A stretch of 64,000 bases of DNA from SKVR01 sp041642035 (lineage in GTDB: Bacteria > Bacteroidota > Bacteroidia > Bacteroidales > UBA7960), in the NCBI GenBank assembly GCA_041642035.1, contig JBEPXC010000001.1, forward strand, positions 1 to 64,000, given 5' to 3'. The notes beneath the pieces are model-generated. The model saw only the letters and a list, made by a program, of their open reading frames with translations, ran no database searches and had not been told where the DNA came from. Position numbers and translations under genes: made by a program. Shown here in pieces: positions 17,542-25,550 of this stretch; position 1 is the stretch's first letter, and the number at the start of each line of letters is the position of its first letter.

Positions 17542-18381
17542 ATGATTATGTATATAAACGATTCAGTAGAGAAAATAATAGCCCTGGCCCTTGCCGAGGA
17601 CCTGGGAACAGGAGATGTTACCACCAGCAGTGTGGTACCAACCGATACAATGGTGAAAGGAAATTTTATAGCCAAGGAAGAGGGAGTGATTTGCGGGCTG
17701 GAACTTGTGCGTAAGGTATTCTCTTTGCTGGATGAAAAGGTTGAGTTCAGGACGCTTTGCAAGGATGGCGATAAGGTGCAAAACGGCAATTTGCTGGCAG
17801 AAATAGCCGGTCCTGCTCATGCCATTTTAAGCGGCGAAAGAGTTGCCCTGAACTTCCTACAGCATCTCTCGGGCATTGCCACAAAGACAGCCTTGTTAAC
17901 CCAATCGGTTTCGGGTACCTCACTGAAAATCGTCGATACCCGCAAAACCAATCCCGGAATGCGGGTGCTGGAGAAATATGCCGTAAAATCAGGGGGCGCC
18001 TTCAACCACAGAATGAATCTTTCTGATGGAGTGCTCATAAAAGACAATCATATTAAAGCCGCAGGTGGTATTATTCCTGCTGTTATGGCTGCCCGCGCCC
18101 ATGCTCCCCAAACCCTGAAGATTGAGGTGGAAGTGGAATCGCTGGAGCAGGTGCAGCAAGCGCTGGATGCCGGGGCCGATATCATTATGCTCGACAATAT
18201 GGATATGGAGACCATGAGCAGGGCCGTGAAACTTGTCAATGGCAAAGCCCTTACCGAAGCATCCGGAAATATGGATCAGAAAAACCTGCTGGAAGTGGCC
18301 GCTACAGGGGTCGATATGGTCTCTGTGGGTGCCTTGACCCATACGGTAAAAGCCATGGATATAAGTCTGCGGTTTGTATAA
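17542..18381 (+). CDS. nadC: Nicotinate-nucleotide pyrophosphorylase (carboxylating)
   Basis: 279 residues, full length. It converts quinolinate and PRPP to nicotinate mononucleotide and CO2. Signature parts are EDLGTGDVTTSSVVP (about 19-33), GERVALNFLQHLSGIAT, the active-site DTRKTNPGMRVLEKYAVKSGG and EVEVESLEQ, IMLDNMD near the C-terminus and the closing VSVGALTHTVKAMDISLRF. The start could be ATG 17542 or 17548, two residues apart. It is the last gene of the operon and is followed directly by a strong terminator. Confidence 0.98.
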   Translation: MIMYINDSVEKIIALALAEDLGTGDVTTSSVVPTDTMVKGNFIAKEEGVICGLELVRKVFSLLDEKVEFRTLCKDGDKVQNGNLLAEIAGPAHAILSGERVALNFLQHLSGIATKTALLTQSVSGTSLKIVDTRKTNPGMRVLEKYAVKSGGAFNHRMNLSDGVLIKDNHIKAAGGIIPAVMAARAHAPQTLKIEVEVESLEQVQQALDAGADIIMLDNMDMETMSRAVKLVNGKALTEASGNMDQKNLLEVAATGVDMVSVGALTHTVKAMDISLRFV

Positions 18382-18388
18382 AGCAGTT

Positions 18389-18414
18389 AAAGATCGCAGG
18401 TTCTGCGATCTTTT
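18389..18414 (+). terminator. Intrinsic terminator of nadABC
   Basis: AAAGATCGCAG (18389-18399), loop GTT, CTGCGATCTTT (18403-18413): a perfect 11-bp stem ending in TTTT, eight bases after the nadC stop. Confidence 0.9.
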
Positions 18415-18562
18415 CAATAGGATTGAAATGCTCTGAGTGTAGCCTTGGCTGCATGATGTGGAAAATAATTGCGTTTATCTTTTTATTCATTAACCAGCCC
18501 GGTGTTGGATACTCCTGTCGGGGGCATTTGGAGCATCAGGGCACAATAAAACGAACAAAATT

Positions 18563-19915
18563 ATGATGAACAGACACAAAATTTATTTCTGGTCACTCAG
18601 CGTTTCGTTGGGTGGCTTTCTTTTTGGTATGGATACGGCTCTTATATCGGGGGTAGAGCGAACCGTACAGCAGCTGTGGCAGATGAGCAACGCCATGACC
18701 GGGCAGATGGTTGCCATGGCCTTGTATGGCACAGTGATCGGCGCCCTTTTAGGCGGGATGCCCGCGCAGTACCTGGGCCGGAAAAAGACCTTGTTCATCA
18801 TTGCCGTGGTATTCCTGGCCTCGGCAGTAGGCTCGGCCCTGGCGCCTGACCCCTGGTACCTGATGTTTTTCCGCTTTATTGGCGGATTAAGTGTAGGGGC
18901 CTCCTCGGTGGTGGCACCCATGTACATCGCCGAACTATCGCCCAAAGAAAAAAGAGGACAGCTCACGGCTCTGTTCCAGTTTAATATTGTGTTGGGCATC
19001 ATGGTGGCCTATTTTTCCAACTGGGTTATTGGTGCAGGAGTTGGCGAGTCATGGCGCTGGATGCTGGGTGTAGAAGCCTTTCCTGCCCTTTTGTTTGCCA
19101 TATTGGTATTGCTGGTGCCCGAAAGCCCTCGTTGGCTGGTACTTAAAAAAGGCGAAGATGACGAGGCTTTGCGCATTTTAGCCATTATCGATCCTGCCAA
19201 TGCAGAAAAATCGCTCCAAACCATTAAGGAAAGCCGGTTTAAGAAATCTGAGGCAGGATTGAAAGAGTTCTTCTCGGGTCGCTATAGCCTACCCATATTG
19301 CTGGTGATTCTTTTTGCCTTTTTCAACCAGGTGTCGGGTATCAATGCCATCATATATTACGCTCCCCGCATCTTTGAATCATCGGGTATGGCTGCCGGTT
19401 CAGCATTGCTCTCGTCGGTAGGTATCGGTGTTGTTAATATTGTATTTACCATGCTTGGACTGGCACTCATTGATCGCATGGGTCGCCGGTTTTTAATGTA
19501 TGTAGGCTCCATTGGTTATATTATTTCCCTTTCGCTGGTGTCTTTTGTTTTTGCTACCGGTGTTGGTACGGGCACCATCTTACTGCCTGCATTGCTGTTT
19601 GTATTTATTGCCGCCCATGCCATCGGACAAGGTGCTGTGATTTGGGTTTTTATTTCAGAGATTTTCCCCAATAAGGTTCGTTCGTGGGGCAATTCGCTGG
19701 GTAGTGGCACCCACTGGGTTTTCGCAGCCGTTATAGCAGGAGGATTTCCTTATCTGGCCGGACGTTTCGGACAAGCGCCCATCTTTGCCTTCTTTGCCTT
19801 TATGATGGTCTTGCAACTGCTTTTCGTATGGAAGATGATGCCCGAAACCAAAGGTGTTTCGCTTGAAGAAATTGAGAAGAGAATGGTGAAAAATGAACTA
19901 AAAACGAAAAACTAA
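18563..19915 (+). CDS. Sugar porter family MFS transporter
   Basis: 450 residues, twelve predicted membrane spans, in the inner membrane. Sugar-porter motifs are present: GRKKTL after helix 2, RFIGGLSVGASSVVAPMYIAELSP in helix 4, PESPRWLV after helix 6, QVSGINAIIYYAPRIF in helix 7, DRMGRR between helices 8 and 9, and PETKGVSLEEIE at the end. Such proteins bring in hexoses or pentoses by proton symport or facilitated diffusion. It stands alone. MM at the start allows 18563 or 18566. The substrate cannot be deduced. Confidence 0.95.
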   Translation: MMNRHKIYFWSLSVSLGGFLFGMDTALISGVERTVQQLWQMSNAMTGQMVAMALYGTVIGALLGGMPAQYLGRKKTLFIIAVVFLASAVGSALAPDPWYLMFFRFIGGLSVGASSVVAPMYIAELSPKEKRGQLTALFQFNIVLGIMVAYFSNWVIGAGVGESWRWMLGVEAFPALLFAILVLLVPESPRWLVLKKGEDDEALRILAIIDPANAEKSLQTIKESRFKKSEAGLKEFFSGRYSLPILLVILFAFFNQVSGINAIIYYAPRIFESSGMAAGSALLSSVGIGVVNIVFTMLGLALIDRMGRRFLMYVGSIGYIISLSLVSFVFATGVGTGTILLPALLFVFIAAHAIGQGAVIWVFISEIFPNKVRSWGNSLGSGTHWVFAAVIAGGFPYLAGRFGQAPIFAFFAFMMVLQLLFVWKMMPETKGVSLEEIEKRMVKNELKTKN

Positions 19916-19975
19916 GAACTAATAGCTAAAAGTGAAAAGTGATGTGTGAACTGTGATGGGTGATGGTGATGTGTT
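19900..19975. repeat. Short heptamer-type tandem repeats after the sugar porter
   Basis: GAACTAAAAACGAAAAACTAAGAACTAATAGCTAAAAGTGAAAAGTG followed by GTGATGG-type repeats. The AACTAAGAACTA and AAAGTGAAAAGTGA units are the complement of those at 5333-5395 and 21180-21220. Confidence 0.6.
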
Positions 19976-20007
19976 GGATGCGATCAATACGTTCCTTTGA
20001 GGTTGGC

Positions 20008-20601
20008 TTATCCATATATTTTTATAAAATCCTTTTTGGCGGATGTAAGGGCAAAATCTTTCAGCGCACCTTTTTCAACCATATCAACCTTTTTATGAAT
20101 CTGTTGCTCAATGGAATGCGATATATCCATCAGATCGAACATAGAATAATTATGCCCTTCTGTCATTTCTATCATAAGATCCAGATCACTATCCGGTTGG
20201 TCTGTATTTCTTGCAAAGGAGCCAAAGATCCAGGCGGTTTTCACGCGAGCCTCATTTTTCAATACCTCCTTCAGTTTTTCTATGATCTCTTGCCGGTCCG
20301 CTGGGGTTGTTGTCTTTTTGTAGGTTATCAATTCTTCAGCTGCTTTTAACGCTTTAAGGGCATGCTTTTCATCAATAATTTCATATACCAGCTTGTCGGC
20401 CAGCCATGCCACCAGCAAATGCTCCTCCTTAATGCCAAAGCAAGAAGATAGTTTTATGATCTTTTCGCGGGTTGCTTTGCGTTGCCCTCTTTCAATTTTA
20501 CTCAGAATTGCCTGATCAATATCTATGTCTGCGGCAACCTTACGCAGAGGAAGTTCTTTGTGTTTTCGATGTCTTCTGATAATCTCTCCTAAAGTTTCCA
20601 T
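20008..20601 (-). CDS. HTH (XRE) - nucleotidyltransferase fusion protein
   Basis: 197 residues from the ATG at 20601. Residues 1-65 are an XRE-type helix-turn-helix (TLGEIIRRHRKHKELPLRKVAADIDIDQAILSKIERGQR). After a helical linker, residues 115-195 form a MNT-type minimal nucleotidyltransferase domain with GSFARN (127-132), D139-x-D141 in SDLDLMI and a third acid at D173 (KVDMVE). Enzymes of this kind transfer AMP or act as the antitoxin in MNT/HEPN modules. No HEPN gene is next to it. A longer start at 20625 would place the operator-like palindrome and promoter inside the gene, so I prefer 20601. It probably represses its own promoter. Confidence 0.88.
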   Translation of the reverse strand: METLGEIIRRHRKHKELPLRKVAADIDIDQAILSKIERGQRKATREKIIKLSSCFGIKEEHLLVAWLADKLVYEIIDEKHALKALKAAEELITYKKTTTPADRQEIIEKLKEVLKNEARVKTAWIFGSFARNTDQPDSDLDLMIEMTEGHNYSMFDLMDISHSIEQQIHKKVDMVEKGALKDFALTSAKKDFIKIYG

Positions 20602-20618
20602 TATTGACAACAATTGTT

Positions 20619-20635
20619 TTGACATTATTTGTCAA
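20619..20635. promoter_or_regulatory. Palindromic operator candidate, TTGACA-N5-TGTCAA
   Basis: A perfect 6-bp inverted repeat with 5-bp spacer overlaps the -7 box (20633-20640) and the expected start of transcription of the HTH-nucleotidyltransferase gene. A further half-site-like TTGACAA lies at 20604-20610. The position is ideal for autorepression by the HTH domain. Confidence 0.55.
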
Positions 20636-20640
20636 AGGTA
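20633..20640 (-). promoter_or_regulatory. Putative -7 box of the HTH-nucleotidyltransferase gene
   Basis: Reads TACCTTTG on the minus strand; the predicted transcript would start near 20627, giving a leader of about 26 nt to the ATG at 20601. Confidence 0.5.
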
Positions 20641-21212
20641 ATTATTTTAAGTCACATAAAAGCAGGCCAGTCGGGTGCCATTGCGCTGCCAAAGAGTGTT
20701 TTCCCTGCACAAAAGGATTTCACAGTGCCCATTATCTACATGTGGATTTATTTCTATCGATATTATGCCCCGCTGGGGCATTTTCTTCCTTTCAGCTTCC
20801 AGCTGTAATCCAGGCGTTTATATCCTGAATAGATTTCGGGATGATCCGTCTATGCTGCTTGATTGGGATGAATGGTAAGGGAGCAGTGCTGGTTTATGGA
20901 TGCAGGCACTTATCAGAAAAAATAGTGAAGTTATTTCCTGTGCAATTTAGGGGTATAGCAGAAAAGTTGGTACAGGCGTCACCCTTCCATACTTGTAGGG
21001 AAGGGCCGGGGATGGGTCAAAAGAAAAGTCAGGACAGGCGTCACCCTTCCATGGCGGATGGGCCATCCCGACGCGAAGCGATATGAGAGTAGGAGATAAG
21101 AGCTTTTAAACCAGACGTTTCCATGTCCTGCGGACGATGGAAAGTCTTCCCGTATCTTTCTTCCAACTTCCAGATTAAGTCACTTTTCACTTTTAGTTTT
21201 TCACTTTTCACT
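20641..21212. other. Intergenic stretch with several dispersed repeat fragments
   Basis: About 570 bp without a gene. 20677-20730 (TGCCATTGCGCTG.. CTGCAC..AAAGG) resembles 28168-28220. 20970-21065 contains two CACCCTTCC and a GGGAAGGGCCGGGGATGGGTC segment that is the complement of 23225-23250. 21114-21148 is the GACGTTTCCATG..CATGGAAAGTC-type palindrome. 21178-21220 is a CACTTTT heptamer tract running into the symporter stop. Confidence 0.65.
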
Positions 21213-23012
21213 TTATTTTATCACCTTCTCCCAGCCCACTCTCGAGAGGTTACGGTAGATGATAAACCCGGCTACGGCTGCGATGGCCAGGAATATGATG
21301 GCTGAGGTGTACTGACCGAAAATCAGGCGGCCGATGCCAAAGAGGGAAAACAGTACCAGGAAACATCCGGCGAAATAATTTACAAACATCATCCCGAAGC
21401 CTTTGTCGCCCTCAACTTCTGGCAACTGGTCTGCCACAGGCTTCCAGCCTATGCCCCCGGGATGCACTTTTTTGTAAAACTCCAGCAGTTTCTCGTTTTT
21501 GGTAGGCTTGGTGAGGAAAGTCACCGTAAGCCACACCAGGGTTGACCAGGCTACTATGATGAGTAGGGTAGGCTCGAAATCCATCTTGTAGTGAAAGGCC
21601 AGGATAGGATATACGGCATAGGGTGCTATCATGGCGGCTATCTCTGACCAGGCATTGATGCGCCACCAGAACCAACGTAGCAACAACACAACCCCGATGC
21701 CACCGCTACAGGCAAGGATGAATCGCCAGGCGTCGCTGATGCGGTCGAATTGGGTGGTGATGAGCAGCGAAAAGATAATCAGCAGAAAGGTGGTGATGCG
21801 CGACACCTTTACGTAGTACTTCTCGTCGGCACCGGGTTTAATAAAGGGTTTGTAGAGGTCGTTGACGATGTAGGAGGTGCCCCAAACCGTTTGCGAGGCG
21901 ATGGTCGACATATAGGCGGCAAGGAAAGCGGCCAGCAGAAGTCCCATAAGACCCGAAGGCAAGAGGTCGCGGATGACCATCACGTAGGTGGCTCCTTTGT
22001 CGGTGGCGTCGGGATACATGACCAGCGCGGCCAGTGCAACGATGATCCATGGCCAGGGCCTGATGGCGAAATGGGCTATCTGAAACCACAGCGTGGCAAA
22101 GAGAGAATTCTTTTCGTCTTTTGCCGACATCATCCGCTGGGCAACATAACCACCGCCCCCGGGTTCGGCACCGGGATACCAGCTGGCCCACCACTGCACG
22201 CCCAGGTAGGCCACCACCGCCACCACACTCATGCGTAATATTCCGCTGGTGTTAAGACCGGCATCAGAGCCCACCACGGGCAGAAAATCAAATACCCAGT
22301 CTACGTGAGCCAGCGATTCTTTCAGTCCGTCGATACCCCCCACATGACGCAGGGCCACCACCGCAAGGATGATGCTTCCACCCATGGCTATGACAAACTG
22401 GAACGAATCGGTTATAGATACCCCCCATAAGCCCGAGATCGACGAATAGACGGCCACAAAGAGCATCATCATGCCCACCACCATCAGGTGCGCGCTGAAA
22501 TGAATGCCCAGCAGGCTCACGTGGCTAAGGCCAAATACGGTCAGGTCGGGAAACATCACCTGCAGGATTTTCACCATGGCCAGGTTTACCCATGCCATGA
22601 CCACAGCATTCATGATCACCCCGATGTATATGGCTCTGAATCCTCTCAGGAAACGGGCTTCACGGCCTGAATAGCGGATGGCCACAAATTCGGTATCGGT
22701 CATGATGCCTGCCCTGCGCCACAGTCGGGCAAAGAAGAATACGGTAAGCATACCGCCAAAGAGCATGTTCCACCACAGCCAGTTGCCCGAGATACCGCCC
22801 TGGGCCACCAGTTCGGTCACGGCCAGTGGGGTGTCGGCAGCGAAGGTGGTGGCCACCATGCTTGTGCCGGCCACATACCAGGGGAGGTTGCGTCCGGTAA
22901 GGAAGAAGTCGCTGGTGCTTTTACCCGCCCGTTTCGACATATACAGGCTGATGCCCATACTAAAGACGAGAAATCCGCCAATTATGATCCAGTCTAAGAG
23001 AGAGATATACAT
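21213..23012 (-). CDS. Sodium:solute symporter family (SSS) protein
   Basis: 599 residues with about 13-14 membrane spans. It would import a solute, often a sugar or a monocarboxylate, driven by Na+. Family signs are the N-terminal LDWIIIGGFLVFSMGISLYMSKRAGKS, SDFFLTGRNLPWYVAGTSMVATTFAADTP (sodium-site region) and GLMGLLLAAFLAAYMSTIASQ..YIVNDLYKPF in the second half. The extended C-terminus with two extra helices is common in Bacteroidota members. No catabolic gene is next to it, so its substrate is unknown. Its start is followed upstream by TTTAGGG repeats and a TATTTTTG box at 23110-23117. Confidence 0.95.
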   Translation of the reverse strand: MYISLLDWIIIGGFLVFSMGISLYMSKRAGKSTSDFFLTGRNLPWYVAGTSMVATTFAADTPLAVTELVAQGGISGNWLWWNMLFGGMLTVFFFARLWRRAGIMTDTEFVAIRYSGREARFLRGFRAIYIGVIMNAVVMAWVNLAMVKILQVMFPDLTVFGLSHVSLLGIHFSAHLMVVGMMMLFVAVYSSISGLWGVSITDSFQFVIAMGGSIILAVVALRHVGGIDGLKESLAHVDWVFDFLPVVGSDAGLNTSGILRMSVVAVVAYLGVQWWASWYPGAEPGGGGYVAQRMMSAKDEKNSLFATLWFQIAHFAIRPWPWIIVALAALVMYPDATDKGATYVMVIRDLLPSGLMGLLLAAFLAAYMSTIASQTVWGTSYIVNDLYKPFIKPGADEKYYVKVSRITTFLLIIFSLLITTQFDRISDAWRFILACSGGIGVVLLLRWFWWRINAWSEIAAMIAPYAVYPILAFHYKMDFEPTLLIIVAWSTLVWLTVTFLTKPTKNEKLLEFYKKVHPGGIGWKPVADQLPEVEGDKGFGMMFVNYFAGCFLVLFSLFGIGRLIFGQYTSAIIFLAIAAVAGFIIYRNLSRVGWEKVIK

Positions 23013-23025
23013 GAATGGTTTGTAG

Positions 23026-23075
23026 GTTTAGGGTTTATTAGTTTAGGGTTTAATGATGTTTAGGGTTTAAAAAGT
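23026..23075. repeat. TTTAGGG-like heptamer tract
   Basis: GTTTAGGGTTTA occurs three times within 50 bp (about 23026, 23040 and 23057), followed by a degenerate GTTTAAGGTG. It lies between the symporter start and its putative -7 box (TATTTTTG on the minus strand at 23110-23117), so it would be in the 5' leader of the mRNA. Confidence 0.75.
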
Positions 23076-23840
23076 TTAAGGTGTAATTAATTTTAAAACC
23101 CGGCCATTGCAAAAATATGCAAAAGTTGGGATAAATAGAAGACTTTCCATCGTCCGGATGACATGGAAACGTCTGGAATGAGAGCTCTTGAATATATGGG
23201 GACGGTGCGACTCCCTTTCGGGTCTTTTGACCCATCCCCGGCCCTTCCCTTCCTGAAACGAGTTACCAATGACAACTTTGTAATTAATTGATTCTCTGTG
23301 CGTAAAAATTATACTCATCTAAAAATTAATTATAGTATTGATCGGAGCGCCCATCCGGCCTTGGAGAATTCCCGGTAACAAGTCTTAGTGAAACGGAGCT
23401 TTTTGAACCGAGCCCTCAGCGAGCTCAATGTGACCTATTTAATCAAATTATGAGCACATTAAAAGTTTGCAGTTCCGCAAGCAGTAATCATTATTCAATG
23501 ATAAAAACTTTCTTTGCGGAACATTCAAACTTTTAGCGGAGTGAACTTAGACTTGTCGGGAACCGAGCCCGGAGGGCGAGCTCAATGTGGCCTATTTAAT
23601 CAAATTATGACCACATAAAATTATCCGCAGCCTTGAACTTTTGCTTCTTTTGCTTCTTTTGCTTCAAGGCAAAAGAAGAAGAAAGAAAGAAATACGTAAA
23701 ATCCTTAATCAAGCTCACTCATTGTCATAATCACATTTTTCGCCCGCGTGGGGGTGTTGGCTCTCAGGATGACCGGGAAGGGTGACTCCTGTCCTGATTG
23801 TTTGTTGAATATTTAAGATAGTTATGTTTATTTTTCTTTT
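23076..23840. other. Intergenic repeat-rich stretch left of the transposase array
   Basis: No gene. It contains a GACTTTCCATCGTCCGGATGACATGGAAACGTC palindrome core (23143-23175; shown here only by its limits in other entries), TTTTGACCCATCCCCGGCCC (23224-23243), the long palindromic repeat copy B (23370-23625), a purine/pyrimidine-skewed AAGAAGAAAGAAAG run near 23675 and a GGATGACCGGGAAGGGTGA segment near 23767. Confidence 0.65.
23370..23625 (+). repeat. Long palindromic dispersed repeat, copy B, with an insert in each arm
   Basis: Aligns with the complement of 11161-11320. Relative to copy A it has two extra segments of about 53-57 bp, at 23407-23459 and 23562-23617. They are near-identical to each other (both have CGAGCTCAATGTG, CCTATTTAATCAAATTATGA and CACAT) and are placed at the corresponding position of the two arms. 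After the second insert, homology to copy A resumes (CCGCAGCCTTGA.CTTTTGCT). Confidence 0.75.
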
Positions 23841-24160
23841 ATGAAAAGTCCTTTCAGGGTCGTTGTGATGTGCCGTTCATTATCCACGGGTTTCACCCGA
23901 GGCTATTGTTGTTAAACCTTTTCAGGGTTTTTAGCAGCTGATGATTATTTTATTATATTTGTTTCCTTATGATATGTTTGTTTCGGCTTTTAGGGTTCTC
24001 TTATAGTTTTCCAGAATAAGGTAGCGCAAGAAATTAGAACCCTGAAAGGGTTCAACCATAATAGCCGTAGGTGAAACCTACGGAATTGATTGATATTCAT
24101 CGATATGAACCCTGAAGGGGTGCAACAATATTGTTGTAATGTAAAGAGTTTCTGCTATAA
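23841..24160. repeat. RAYT-associated repeat unit 1 (about 320 bp)
   Basis: Most diverged of three tandem units. It starts with CCTTTCAGGGTCGTTG (first hairpin decayed), then CCACGGGTTTCACCCGAGG, AAACCTTTTCAGGGTTT, a roughly 90-bp spacer, GAACCCTGAAAGGGTTC, CCGTAGGTGAAACCTACGG and GAACCCTGAAGGGGTGC. Confidence 0.85.
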
Positions 24161-24480
24161 AATAGTTCAACCCTTTCAGGGTTGTTGAACAAATGCCCTT
24201 CATTATCCACGGGTTTCACCCGTGGCTATTGTCGTTAAACCCTTTCAGGGTTGTTAGCATCTATTGATAATTTATTATATTTGTTTTCTGATAATATGTG
24301 TGTGTCGGTTTTTAGGGTTCTATGACAGATTTCCAGAATAAGGTAGCGCAGAAAATTAGAACCCTGAAAGGGTTCAACCATAATAGCCGTAGGTGAAACC
24401 TACGGAAGGTTAGATATTCAGCGAGATGAACCCTGAAGGGGTTCAACAATTTGTTGTAATGTAAAGAGTTTCTGCTATAA
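24161..24480. repeat. RAYT-associated repeat unit 2 (320 bp)
   Basis: The best preserved unit, with six hairpins: AACCCTTTCAGGGTT (24169-24183), CCACGGGTTTCACCCGTGG (24207-24225), AACCCTTTCAGGGTT (24238-24252), GAACCCTGAAAGGGTTC (24359-24375), CCGTAGGTGAAACCTACGG (24387-24405) and GAACCCTGAAGGGGTTC (24428-24444). The right three are roughly the reverse complement of the left three, so the unit is a large symmetric inverted repeat. All loops are TTC on the left and GAA on the right. Confidence 0.95.
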
Positions 24481-24800
24481 AATAGTTCAACCCTTTCAGG
24501 GTTGTTGAACAAATGCCTTTCATTATCCACGGGTTTCACCCGCGGCTATTGTTGTTAAACCCTTTCAGGGTTTTTAGCAGGTGGTGATTAATTGATTATA
24601 TTTGTTCCCTGAGAATATGTTTGTTTCGATTTTTAGGGTTCTATGACAGATTTCCAGAATAAGGTAGCGCAGAAAATCAGAACCCTGAAAGGGTTCAACC
24701 ATAATAGCCGTAGGTGAAACCTACGGAATTGGTAGATATTTAGCGAGATGAACCCTGAAGGGGTTCAACAATATTACGAAATTATATTTGAAAGAATTTA
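24481..24800. repeat. RAYT-associated repeat unit 3 (320 bp), upstream of the transposase
   Basis: Same six-hairpin order as unit 2. The last hairpin GAACCCTGAAGGGGTTC (24750-24766) ends 47 bp before the transposase ATG; beyond 24775 the sequence departs from the units and becomes the transposase leader. Confidence 0.93.
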
Positions 24801-24812
24801 AACACGAGGAGT

Positions 24813-25259
24813 ATGGGAACATATACGCAAATTCTTTATCATATTGTTTTTTCCACGAAAGACAGGGAATATGTCCTTATAAAAGATTACCGTGAAAAAC
24901 TATATCGGTTTATATGGGGGGTGATCAAGAATAATAAATGTGTTTTATATCAAATAAATGGGGTGGAAGATCATCTGCATATTGCCACTCATTTGCATCC
25001 GACTAAGAATTTGGCAGATTTGATCAAAGACATTAAAGTTTCATCATCTTTAATGATAAAGAGCGAAAATATTTTCCCTGGATTTACCGGATGGCAGGAT
25101 GGTTATGCGGCTTTTACCAAATCATACGCTGAAAAGGATATTTTGATTAATTACATAAAGAAGCAGGAAGAGCATCATCATAAGGTTTCATTTAGGGATG
25201 AATTAATTGAATTATTGAGGCAGGAAGGAATTGATTTTAACGAAGAATTTCTGTTATAA
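24813..25259 (+). CDS. IS200/IS605-like Y1 transposase, REP-associated (RAYT) type
   Basis: 148 residues. Y1 transposases cut single-stranded DNA at hairpins through a 5'-phosphotyrosine link. The HUH metal-binding motif is H54-L-H56 in VEDHLHIATH and the catalytic Tyr is probably Y114 in INYIKKQEEHH; the QEEHH stretch after it is typical of the REP-associated subgroup. The start is well supported by AGGAG six bases upstream (ACACGAGGAGTATG), unusual in this window. Units of a palindrome-rich repeat flank it on both sides, and the stop region (TTTCTGTTATAAAA) is shared with the repeat units (TTTCTGCTATAAAA). All catalytic residues are in place, so it may be active. Confidence 0.93.
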   Translation: MGTYTQILYHIVFSTKDREYVLIKDYREKLYRFIWGVIKNNKCVLYQINGVEDHLHIATHLHPTKNLADLIKDIKVSSSLMIKSENIFPGFTGWQDGYAAFTKSYAEKDILINYIKKQEEHHHKVSFRDELIELLRQEGIDFNEEFLL

Positions 25260-25365
25260 AAGTTCAACCCTTTCAGGGTTGTTGCAATGTGCCGTTCATT
25301 TTCCACGGGTTTCACCCACGGCTATTGTTGTTAAACCCTTTCAGGGTTTTTAGCAGGTGGTGATT
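25260..25365. repeat. RAYT repeat, partial unit after the transposase
   Basis: Left half of a unit: GTTCAACCCTTTCAGGGTTG, CCACGGGTTTCACCCACGG and AAACCCTTTCAGGGTTT, ending at TTTTTAGCAGGTGGTGATT. The sequence then leaves the unit. Confidence 0.9.
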
Positions 25366-25550
25366 CTCTCTTCATGCGTGAACCCTAGGTTGGGCGGCTT
25401 AGAGGTGTGAATGGGGGGAGGGTCAAAAGAACCAATAGCCACTGCTTCAAGACAGCTTGTCCCGATTTTATTTCGGGAAAGGAAACGTCCGCAGGACTTT
25501 CCATGTCTTGAAAAGTGGGCGGACGTTTCCATGTCTTGAAGAGTAAAGAT
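25366..25550. other. Gap with degenerate dispersed repeats
   Basis: Contains CTTGTCCCGATTTTATTTCGGGA (a CCCGA/TCGGG hairpin, about 25459-25480) and two direct copies of TTTCCATGTCTTGAA (about 25498 and 25528), relatives of the TTTCCATG palindrome found elsewhere in the window. No gene seen. Confidence 0.55.

Noticed and set aside
20623..20625. ATG at 20625 as start of the HTH-nucleotidyltransferase
   Set aside because: It lies inside the palindrome and just at the predicted transcript start; ATG 20601 begins exactly at the HTH domain.
24312..24539. Open frame inside repeat units 2 and 3
   Set aside because: It is a by-product of the repeated hairpins and not conserved between units.
23841..24800. 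Possible CRISPR array
   Set aside because: The repeated unit is 320 bp long and internally palindromic, with no constant-length spacers and no cas genes nearby.
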